NCBI GenBank assembly: GCA_905116865.2
Contig: CAJHNH020003135.1
Coordinates: 409,501 to 473,500 of the forward strand
Direction of reading: 5' to 3'
DNA length: 64,000 bases
From: Candidula unifasciata
Lineage: Eukaryota > Mollusca > Gastropoda > Stylommatophora > Geomitridae
Part shown: positions 24,901-36,900 of the stretch, piece by piece
How the letters are laid out: each line of letters begins with the position of its first letter
How positions within the stretch are numbered: position 1 is the first letter of the stretch
The notes under the pieces: generated by a model
Databases searched by the model: none
Told to the model about the DNA's origin: nothing
The model's input: the letters and a program-made list of their open reading frames with translations, nothing else
Translations under genes and position numbers: made by a program

Positions 24901-27900
24901 ATTATCATTACAGGTGGTTCCCTGCAGGAATCAAAAACTGCCTTAGATTTGGCCAGGTCCAACGGTAAGTAGCTTCAGCAGTGGCTTTTGTGTGCTTTTA
25001 TTATATTTGGTTGGCATTTGTGGCATAGAAATTATCTACGCACTTTGTAATGTCGAGGGGATGTGTTCAATCCCAGCTCCAGGTTTTGGCAGTGTTATCT
25101 CCCTGTGTGGGTTCCAGGGCTCTCTTATGAGGAAAACAAGATTAGATCCATTACCTTACCAACAAGCATCTTGTAATAGTCAACTAATTAAAGGGTTCTT
25201 TAAAAGTCAAAGTACATCTCCCTGAGTGGCAAAGAACCAGTAGTCTGCATACAGATAAGCCAGATCTATAAAACAGATGTGCATGCAGCACTCACGTTCT
25301 GGAACAAGACTAAAGCCCAGAAGCAGACAGACAATAAGAACCTTCCGTCAGAGTTTGCTGCAGACAGACAATAAGAACCTTCCGTCAGAGTTTGCTGCAG
25401 ACAGACAATAAGAACCTTCCGTCAGAGTTTGCTGCCAGTGAAGGCCAACGAGAAGACAGTGGAGCTGACTGACCAGTATACAGTGGCCAACTACTGAATG
25501 TAAAATTGCCTGGTAAAACCACAGATAGCCAGAACATTCTGGGGTTGGTTCTGCAGTATCCTGAAAAGGATACACTTACTTACTTAGTCGCTCCTCTTCT
25601 ACCTTGGGGTGTAGAGGTTTGCCAGAGAGATCGCCAGACGTCTCTATCAGCAGTTTTCTTTCTGGCTTTGTTCCATTCCACTCCTCTGTCAGTTAGGGAC
25701 TGTCGGATGTTGTCTTCCCAGCGCACCCTGGGCCACCCTGGAGGTCTGGTTCCCTGGTTGGTTCTTAGCCTCCCATGCGTACTGGTGTTACCTTTCCTTT
25801 GGAGTAAACAAGGCAAGTTGAGAGAGGGATCATTATGCTTGGTAGTATATGATCTCAGCAGTACTACCCAGACTTTGTATGCTGTAATTGTGGAAGACTT
25901 TTCTTAACGCAGCTGGATCTTGCTAGTCACACTTGCCATCGCCGTGGGCTGTGAGTCCCATGCCTCCTCATAGCACAGTATAACACTATCATCTGGAAGG
26001 AAGGAAAGGTGTCAATCATCACTCACCTAAGTGGGTGTGAAAGACATTTCCATTTGATGTTATGATTGTTTCAAGGTGATTGATTTGATTCACCTGTTAT
26101 ATGTTATGATTGTTTCAAGATGAAAGATTTGATTCACCTGTTATATGTTATGATTGTTTCAAGGTGATTGATTTGATTCACCTGTTATATGTTATGATTG
26201 TTTCAAGGTGATTGATTTGATTCACCTGTTATATGTTATGATTATTTCAAGATGATTGATTTGATTCACCTGTTATATGTTATGATTGTTTCAAGATGAT
26301 TGATTTGATTCACCTGTTTCATGTTATGATTGTTTCAAGATGATTGATTTGATTCACCTGTTATATGTTATGATTGTTTCAAGATGAAAGATTTGATTCA
26401 CCTGTTTCATGTTATGATTGTTTCAAGATGAAAGATTTGATTCACCTGTTATATGTTATGATTGTTTCAAGATGAAAGATTTGATTCACCTGTTATATGT
26501 TATGATTGTTTCAAGATGAAAGATTTGATTCACCTGTTATATGTTATGATTGTTTCAAGATGAAAGATTTGATTCACCTGTTATATGTTATGATTGTTTC
26601 AAGATGAAAGATTTGATTCACCTGTTATATGTTATGATTGTTTCAAGATAATTGATTTGATTCACCTGTTATATGTTATAATTGTTTCAAGATGAAAGAT
26701 TTGATTCACCTGTTATATGTTATGATTGTTTCAAGATGAAAGATTTGATTCACCTGTTATATGTTATGATTGTTTCAAGGTGATTGATTTGATTCACCTG
26801 TTATATGTTATGATTGTTTCAAGGTGATTGATTTGATTCACCTGTTATATGTTATGATTATTTCAAGATGATTGATTTGATTCACCTGTTATATGTTATG
26901 ATTGTTTCAAGATGATTGATTTGATTCACCTGTTTCATGTTATGATTGTTTCAAGATGATTGATTTGATCCACCTGTTATATGTTATGATTGTTTCAAGA
27001 TGAAAGATTTGATTCACCTGTTTCATGTTATGATTGTTTCAAGATGATTGATTTGATTCACCTGTTATATGTTATGATTGTTTCAAGGTGATTGATTTGA
27101 TTCACCTTTTATATGTTATGATTGTTTCAAGATGATTGATTTGATTCACCTGTTATATGTTATGATTGTTTCAAGATGATTGATTTGATTCACCTGTTAT
27201 ATGTTATGATTGTTTCAAGATGATTGATTTAATTCACCTGTTATATGTTATGATTGTTTCAAGATGATTGATTTGATTCACCTGTTATATGTTATGATTG
27301 TTTCAAGATGAAAGATTTGATTCACCTGTTATATGTTATGATTGTTTCAAGATGATTGATTTGATTCACCTGTTCCCTTGTATGTTTCACAGAGGATCTG
27401 TTCTGCACTGTTGGATGTCACCCAACTCGGTCTCTAGAATTTGAACAAGAAGATCCAGAGTCCTACCTGCAGCAGTTGATTAGCTTGGCCAACGACAACA
27501 AGGATAAAGTTGTGGCTGTTGGTGAAATGGGTTTAGGTAATACAGTGTGTCATGTCAACTTCTCTTTTATCCTTCGCTGTTTCTTGCTGTTTTTTGTTGA
27601 CAAAACTGTAAGAGTTATCAGCTTGTTGTTGACTTATATCCATCCTGGTAGTTTGTACGATTTGAAAAGTTGTTAACTTGTTGATGACTTATATCTCTCC
27701 TACAAAGTAGTCTTGTCAATTTCAAGAGTGTTAACTTGTTGATGACTTATATCTCTCCTACCAAGTAGTCTTGTAAATTTTAAGAGTGTTAACTTGTTGA
27801 TGACGTATATCTCTCCTAGTCTTGTCAATTTGAAGAGTGTTGACTTGTTGACGACTTATATCTCTCCTACCAAGTAGTCTTGTCAATTTGAAGAGTGTCA

Positions 27901-30900
27901 ACTTGTTGATGACTTATATCTCTCCTACCAAGTAGTCTTGTCAATTTGAAGAGTGTCAACTTGTTGATGACTTATATCTCTCCTACCAAGTAGTCTTGTC
28001 AATTTGAAGAGTGTCAACTTGTTGATGACTTATATCTCTCCTACCAAGTAGTCTTGTCAATTTGAAGAGTGTCAACTTGTTGATGACTTATATCCATCCC
28101 TAATCCGGACATCAAATGCCTGCAGAAGTTGGATGTATCCACTGAAAGGCACAAATATGGAACCATGTCATTCACATATACTAACCTTCCCTTGTGAGTT
28201 CTGGTCCCCATCGTGTGTGTGTGTATGGTGTCACAAGATTTTGTCATGTGTCTAAATTAGGGTCTCCCCTAGCAATACAAGACACTCTGAAGTGATATAT
28301 TGTTGTGATGGCAGCTCACAAAGGTCTAGGTGATACTCCGCAGCTTCAACAACCATCCAACACCACTTGAGGCAACTCAAGTTTTTGGCACACCACAGAT
28401 ATTCCTGCGCACAACTTGGCCAGACTTCCTCACCACTTAATAGCCCCCAGACTGGATAGGATCACTATCACAGTTAAAATAAAATGAAAAATAGTATCAA
28501 CAGAAATCTAACAGTACACACACACACACACGCACGAGCCTGAGAGAGAGAGAGATCTAACTAAAGTGAACTGTGACATACCAGACACCGACATCTGTAA
28601 GTTCAGAATAACAATGCATTGTGTAATAAGTTCTAAACAGTTAAAGAAATCTCAGTGGACTGACATAGAAGAAAGAACAATAGAGAAGTATGACACAAAA
28701 AGTGTCTCAGTCAGGAATGATTACTGACCTGACTGAATTTCACTGACTGTTTTCCATCACTGCACTGATAATGTAATATGGTAATAGTAAGCTGGTGACA
28801 TGAATTGACCGGTTGGCTGTACTTTCTGGTCTTATCTACTTATCATCAGTTGCAGAGAATGGTTGATCAGTTCCTCTCTTTCCCCATGTGGGTTTCAGGG
28901 CCCTATTGTGGGGAAAACAAGAATAGACCCACTGCCTACCCAAAAGCCTGTCGTAAGAGTTGACTAATTGTGAAGCTTCCTTTGAAGTCGGTGTGCTTCT
29001 GCCTGAGAGGCAAGGAACCAACAGTCTGCACTCAAGTGAATCAGATCTGTAAAACTCATGCACACTCAGTACTCAAGTTCTGGAACAGGACTGCAGTTCA
29101 GAAGTGGACAAACAACCAGAACTTTCTGCCAGAGTGTGCAGCTGGTGAACGCGAAGAAGAAGATGAAGTTCCCCTCTCTGTCCAAGTGTTTTTCTGCTGC
29201 AGAATTCCAAATAGCACAATTTCACAAACACACTTTTATAGTTTACTGCCTACTGCCTAGTGAGTCACTTTGTTCAGTGGCAGAATAGAGATCACTGCCT
29301 TAAAAAAAAAAGATTATATATATATATATATATATATACTCACACACACACACGCACACACATGTATAAAGTTCAATAACACCTTCTGCCCCTCTAATAA
29401 ACATGTATTAAAAAACCGACTAGGGGGTCCTTTTTCAAAAGGCTGGCTTAATGTATCAGATTCGGTGCAGTCCTACAGTATATGTTCTGCTGTCTGGGGT
29501 GCTTTTCCACAGGTGCACATGGCTGATAAACCTATCTTGAATTTTTTTGTAAATGTGGTTACGTAATCATTTGTGTCCTGTTCTGAGGCGAGAGGCGAAG
29601 AATAACTGACTTATTCTGATTTGTCCATAATAAAATAGTCGTCTTGTGCTGGGGCTGGTGGTTTCCTAATTGATTTAATGATCTTTTTCTTTTGGTGATA
29701 TGTAACTGGTACATCCGGCTATTCTTTTGTCACACCTTTCCCTGCCAGTTGATGAGCTTTCTCATTTGCCAAGTCTTAAATGTTGAGACGAAATCTGCAG
29801 ATATCACAGCCTAGGTGTAAACCACATTAAAATGTGCCAGCTGCTCCTTCATGGGCGAACCTAGGAGATAAAAAAAGTTCTCATTACAATAAAATTGTCT
29901 ATGTCTGCCAGGTATTTTAAAAAGCAAATGGATCTAGCAAGGGGAACTAATCTGCCGATCTTCTTCCACTGCCGAGCTGCTCACCCAGAGTTCTTGGCCA
30001 TAGTTTCTCAACATCGGGACAGTATACCAGGCGGTGTGGTAGGTTTTATGACTGTTCTCTCATCTCTTATTACTTTATGGAACAGGACACAAATGATTTA
30101 TATATATATATAAAATTCTTTCTGTGCCACCTGCCTAGATGAAACAATATAATTATGTTGAATGTTACCAAAACAATTTAAAAACTAAAACCACAAACTA
30201 CAGATTATTTTGTCACTGTGGGGTTCCCAGATATAAACAGGTTTTCTTGGATTCGCTTCTGTTGTTCTATTCCGTATGTGCTGTCCCCACAGAGCTTGCC
30301 CGGCATGATGTTGACAGAATCACCAACCAAATGCTGACAGGTCTATAAAATACAGATCTAGCCCTATATGCCAGGAGGCATGGTAGAGGGTCCTTTACTG
30401 TACTTAACATGGAGCTTGCATTTAAATAAGCAGATTTTTTCTATCTTTCATTTCTTAACTTGGATACTAACCCTGTCAAAAAATGTCTGATAAAGTTATG
30501 TTGGCCAGAAAATTCAAATATGCCAGTTCTGCTGTAAACGAACAGAATGCAGTTATGTGAGCAACAACAAATATTAGACAAAAGATGAAGAAGAAGAATC
30601 TATTGAACACATTTAATCAGTTTAATCATATTTCCAACTTTATGGCGAACAGATTACCCAACAGTTTCCCCTTCTTGTGCCAGCAAACAGCACACATCAT
30701 GCCTTTGTGAAAAAAAATGTGTAACAGACTGCAGTCTTAGCATAGTTGGGAAATGAGCAGGCAGATAACTGGCTGGCTCTGCACGACTTGGTGGTGAATT
30801 GATGTATAACAAGTTAGAGATGTTGTGAGGGCTCTTTGGAGGCAGGTAAACAGTGCGGAGGTGCAGATAGATCATTACGGTTTAAGGAGAATGACGCTGC

Positions 30901-33900
30901 GAGGAGTTACCAACCAGGGGATATGGCTGACGCTCATCACTCAGGGATAGAATGTGACGAAGATACAATCGGATGGTTACTGTTACCACCAGAATCGAAA
31001 GTCTTCGCTTTGCTGCTGAAGATGGGGACTAAGCATTTATGCGAGTGTCTAGAGTGCTGTGATGTCGATTCTTAATTCAACATTCAAAATAGCAAAGCCA
31101 ATAGCATACACATGTGTTACATGCATAAGGCAGTTATCAGACGTGCTAGTACAAACATTCTGCCACTTAGTCTGCAGTTTAGTCATCGAAGGAAGCAGCA
31201 GTTACAACAGATCAGAAATTGCACATGTAATATCACATAAGGCAGTACGAAATCTGTAGCAAAAGGCACTTGCCATTTTCTAAATCTGCAATTCGTGACT
31301 CAACACAGATATAAGAAATATTGCATCATGTTGTAGGTTCACTCATTCACTGGCACGAAAGAAGAAGCCGCATCGATCCTGGACCTGGGCTTTTATATCG
31401 GAATAAATGGCTGGTGAGTAATCCTTGTTTCTCTTCTTGACCTTCAAGGGTTAACTCCGGCCAAAATGTCTGCTTATTTGTCGCCTTCTGGATTAAGTTT
31501 TGTATCAGAACTTGAGTTTTGTGTGCATGTCCGATTTCAGATCTGACTTATTTGTATGCAGGATGTTGGTTCCTCACTTCTCAGGCAGATGCACTCAGAT
31601 TTTAAAGGAAACCCTCCTACTTATTAACTTTAATGACATGTTTGTTAAGAGAGAACTTGGTCTATTCTTTTTCCCTCACAATGAGACCCCGAACCCCCCC
31701 CCCCCCCCCCCCCACAATGGGACCCAGAACCCACCTCACAATCAGACCCAGAACCCACCTCACAATGGGACCCCAAACCCACCTCACAATGGGACCCCAA
31801 ACCCACCTTACAATGGGATGCTGGAACCCTCAGGGAGAGAATTGAGTTTTTCCTATGTGTGCACATTGCAGATAGGAAGTGTATGATTTATAAAGGTTGA
31901 CTTTCTTTGGACATGGATGTGTGTATCCCTGTCAGAAGTGGTCCAGTCTCCTTCTATGTGTCACACAAAGAGAATCTCACCGCAGCTCACAAACTCTGCA
32001 ACAGCGACCAGGTTATATGGTGTGTATATAAGAATTGTATCATCACCAACGAGCGGCTCCTTCACAGAACATCACTGTTGTCATGGCACACCTGAAAGTC
32101 TCTCCTTCTCTTGCCAGTTCTCCAGCCCTGTGTATATGCACAGTCAGTGCATCTTCAATGTCTTGTATACACCTCTGCAGAGGTTGGCCTGTCCCTCATT
32201 TTCTAGAAACTTTACTCTGCGTCACCACTCTCTCCAGGCCAGCCTGGCTCTTAATATGGCCGAAATGAGAATTTCCTGTTCTGTAAATATTATTTTATGT
32301 GCAGGTTTTCTCAACTTGAATTTAACCTTATCATAGTATTATTATGCACGTTAACTCTCAGCAACTGAAGGATTTTTAACTTGCACATGAGCCCTCCTAG
32401 TTGTCGCCTCTATCTGAGGAATTAGATAACTATTTCACCAATGAAATGCCTTAGAAGAGCTGCAGGAGTTTCAAGGAAAGAATACATATATATTGTTTGG
32501 TGTATCAACTGGCTTTTGCGTGGTAATTGAGTTGTGCAACTGTAATGAATTCAAGCATGGGAAATTAGATATTTCAGAAAATCTGTTGGCATATCAAACA
32601 GAGACCACATCATAAATGATGAGGGTCCTTATAATGTTAACCATTGGTACCTATAAACCTCTTTTAACCACAGTGAAAAGATGGAAAATGAAAATTTTAC
32701 CGGTGTAATAAGGCAAATAACTGTCAGGCAAATTGTGGGAACAACACCTTGTACTGGATTCATTGAGAAACAGCAGATCAAGTGGTTTGGCCATCTCGTT
32801 AGAATGCAGCAAGATCAAATACCATCACAAGCACTACATCTTAGAAGATCAGCTACAAGAGCATGAGGACGGCCCCGGAAAACATGGATCGACAACATTA
32901 AAAACACTCTACGCCTTCACGGCATGACAATAGCCAGTAGCAGCCAACGTGCACTGGATCGCAAATTATTCCTCCCCGAGACTCATAACAGCAGAAGTGG
33001 TTTATGATGAGGATGATGATGAATAAAATCTGACAGCCTCTCAAAAACAATGCTGCAGTCACCAGAGGACGAGAGGCAGACCAAGAAAGACCTGAATACA
33101 GAATTTGACTGACTGGACAGGCTTTAGGCATGTTGCAAACATGAAGTCCATCTAATCTGACCGTCAAAGGTTGAGGGAGCTGGTCAACAAGAAATTGTGA
33201 CCCAACATAGCAGGATGATCATGAGCTGTAATGAATATACCCAGAATTTTCGTCAGAATATTTATGTTTGAGGTGTTTAGTGTGTGTTCCCTAAGTACTT
33301 CTTTTTCTTTCTTCTTTGCGTTCACCAGCTGTAACCTCTGACGGAAAGTTCTAGTTGTTCGTCCACTTCTGGACTGCAGTCCTGTTCCAGGACCTGAGTG
33401 TTGCGTAGGCATCCATTTTACAGATCTGACACATTTGTATGCAGACAGCTGGTTCCTTGCCTCTCAGGCAGATGCACTCCGACTTTGAAGGAAGCTCCCA
33501 ATTAGTCGACTCTTATGACATGCTTTCGGGTAGGCACTGGGTCTATTCTTTTTCCCTATAATTGGACATGGGGACCCTAAGTACTGACACCATCTTCTTT
33601 TATCGTCTCAGTGATGCCAGGTTGTAGCCCAGTGTCGTGGTTTTCTGTATTTGTCTTGCACTTCTCGGGTGGCTTATGTGATAGATTTATTTATAGTATT
33701 GACATAATGATACTAAATATAATATTTTTGACATTTAAATCTAATTTCAGTTCTCTAAAAACTCAAGAAAACCTGGACGTCATGTGTTCTATACCTAGCA
33801 ACAGGTTAATGATTGAAACAGGTATAGACAGTTCTTCACTTGTATTACCTAATTACAGGTACTCCAATTTTAATTCACCCCAAATAAACAAAATCCGGGA

Positions 33901-36900
33901 GTTCCCGGGAAAGTCCAATATTCCAGGGGTATTCTGGGTTGAAATGAACACTGAAGCTGCTATAATTTGGTGGGACAAAGGCAAGAGAATGCCTGCATGC
34001 CCAACAGGAAAGTGCTCATTGTCAGCACCGACCAACTCAGAGATTCTTGACTAATCCACGAAACTGATCATTGTCAGCACTAACCAACTCAGAGAGACTG
34101 ACTAATCTGTGAAACTGATCATTGTCAGCACTAACCAACTCAGAGAGACTGACTAATCTGTGAAACTGATCATTGTCAGCACTAACCAACTCAGAGAGAC
34201 TGACTAATCCTAACTGTAACTCCAACCCATAACACCTCTTGAATATTCGACTTGTTCTGGAACTCCCAGGTTTTGTTTGTTTGGGTGAATAAAAATTGAA
34301 ATACCTAAATATACACTGTGTAACTGAGATCCTTAGAGAAATTTAGAATGGTAAGACTATAGCCTTACCTGGCATGTTGCAAGAGGCGACCATGGGTACG
34401 GTTACTTTTAGGGTTGGCTCCGCATCATGGAAACTATTAGCCAACCAATATGAAACAGTCTGAAAAACAAGAAATCAAGGAATGGGTAGTGCAGTGCAGT
34501 GAGGGGAGTGGGTGTATGTGTGAGGGGAGTGAGTGTATGTGTGAGGGGAGTGTGTGTATGTGTGAGGGGAGTGGGTGTATGTGTGAGGGGAGTGGGTGTA
34601 TGTGTAAGGGGAGTGGGTGTGAGGGGAGTGGGGATATGACAAAGTATAAGGGGCATTTGGCAGGAGTTCGATGACAGTCTTTGATGACAATTTTCCATTG
34701 GCAGATTAAAGGGCAGACGACATGCCCAGCAGTGACACCTAGGAGAATAGTGAGATAACACAAAAACTGGTGCCATTTTCTTCTTCTGTATGGCCATTAA
34801 AATGGCGGTTGACATGTTTTGTTGTGGTTTAAACAAAAAACAAACAAACAAAGTTGTGGATTGCATGGCTGCTGTATCTGCTCCTTCAGCCATTCAAATC
34901 CAGTGTCAACAAACCCCAAATGAGGCCACTTCTATGACCTGCTTACTAGAGGGTCACTCCTTCCCTCCAAAACTGGGTCCCTGGAACCCACATGGAGAAC
35001 TAATGCCATCATCTGCTAAACACTGGGATATGTTGAACAAGAGACCTGAGCTCTTTTGAAATTAGTGATTTGATGGGCAGTAAGATGTTCTGTTGACTAA
35101 CTAAAAACATGGCTGATTAACCCCAAAATTAACTTGACTGATTAATTTTTAAAACACCACTGTGTTGTTTTCTAGCTCCATTTTGTGGAGAAACAAGAAC
35201 AGACCTACTGCTCGATGCAAGCCTCTCATACTTCTTCTTCTTCTTCTTTGTTCACCGACTGTGACAGAAATCACCCCGCCACAAGCCTCTCATACTACTT
35301 CTTCTTCTTCTTTGTTCACAGTCTGTGACAGAAATCACCCCGCCACAAGCCTCTCATACTACTTCTTCTTCTTCTTTGTTCACCGGCTGTGACAGAAATC
35401 ACCACACCACAAGCCTCTCTTACTTCTTCTTCTTTGTTCACCGGCTGTGACAGAAATCACCCCGCCACAAGCCTCTCATACTTCTTCTTCTTTGTTCACT
35501 GGCTGTGACAGAAATCACCCCGCCACAAGCCTCTCGTACTTCTTCTTTGTTCACCGGCTGTGACAGAAATCACCTCGCCACAAGCCTCTCATACTTCTTC
35601 TTTGTTCACCGGCTGTGACAGAAATCACCTCGCCACAAACCTCTCGTACTTCTTCTTCTTCTTCTTCTTTGTTCACCGGCTGTGACAGAAATCACCACAC
35701 CACAAGCCTCTCATACTTCTTCTTTGTTCACCGGCTGTGACAGAAATCACCACACCACAAGCCTCTCATACTTCTTCTTTGTTCACCGGCTGTGACAGAA
35801 ATCACCTCGCCACAAGCCTCTCATACTTCTTCTTCTTTGTTCACCGGCTGTGACAGAAATTGCCACACCACAAGCCTGTCATAAAAGAATGAAAATAAAT
35901 TGGATATTGTGGGTCACAGGCACAAATAAAGGTCTCTTTTAAGGGCAAGCGCAGAAGAACTACAAAACAAACATGGCCAGATTTCTATGTTATCTGTTTT
36001 TTGTGTCACTTTTGCAGATTGTCCTTACTGTGAGATCAGGTCAACACATGCAGGGTACAAGTTTGTTTCCACACAGTTTCCATCCAAGAAGAAAGAGAAA
36101 TTTGATCCCAAGTTTTGTGTGAAGTCCAGGAATGAGCCTTGCACAATTGTGTACGTATTTTTGTTTCTTGTTTGTTTGTTTGATACTCCCTGCATGGTTT
36201 CAGTGCCCCGTTGGGTTCGGAGAATAATATACCCCCACCCCCAGCAGTGTCCAGCGATTGATTTGAAATGATTTGATTCAAGAACTGACATCACCAAAGC
36301 CCTCGGGGCATTCCCATAAGCGCTCCATCCCCATCTTCAGCAGCCACGAAGAGTTCCGATACTAATGTGCCAGTAGCATTCTGATTAAACGTCCGTCTTG
36401 CCTTTCCTCTGAGCCTCGAGCATCTGCCAGAACCTCTCGTCACTCCCAGCTGCATCAATCTCACCAGACCGTGGTGATCCATCTGCTCCTCCGAACTGTA
36501 CACACTCTCCCACAAGGCACTAACCACGTCTGCCCTATCATGTATCAGTATTCCACCATGTTGTGCAGAGCCAGCCAGTCTGTCCGTCTGTTCATTCCGG
36601 TGAAAAGATCCAGACTATACTCCTCACCCGTCCAGGGATTAAACAGTTTTACAGATGTCTGACGTGCTGAAGCAAAATGTACATATTTGTGTGGTCATAA
36701 AGGTCCAGGGTCCATGACGAGTAGAAAGCTGAACATATGGATGTGAGGTTAGGCAGTTATGTGCAAGACTTGATGATTCAAGACGAATAAACAGTCACAG
36801 CACAATTGCATAACCCAGACAAATGAAAAAAAAAGAAGAAAGAATAGACAAGCATCCTCATACTAGAACAGCATCAGCGAGGTACCCCTGACACCATACA

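Larger units (their letters stand above)
27537..29911 (+). other. TATDN1: TATDN1 intron interval that should hold a missing short exon
   Basis: Phases demand an exon of 2+3n+2 nt here. Contents seen: 58-bp minisatellite (27620-28095), CA and GA microsatellites near 28510-28555, family A copy (28882-29163), AT and CA microsatellites near 29313-29360. No stretch has a proper acceptor, donor and phase for DFDR...FCP...QLK. Confidence 0.75.

Noticed and set aside
25506..25907. 133-aa forward open frame
   Set aside because: It is antisense to the LINE RT C-terminal fragment at 25577-25816.
28448..28476. ATAGGATCACTATCACAG stretch reading [10 protein letters not shown] as the missing exon
   Set aside because: The CCCCCAG acceptor and phase fit, but there is no FCP core, no donor, and a TAA follows immediately.
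29350..29405. [18 protein letters not shown] peptide as the missing TATDN1 exon
   Set aside because: FCP and LK resemble the expected exon, but the spacing is off by one residue, no acceptor gives the required 2-nt start before it and no GT follows. Microsatellites lie directly upstream.
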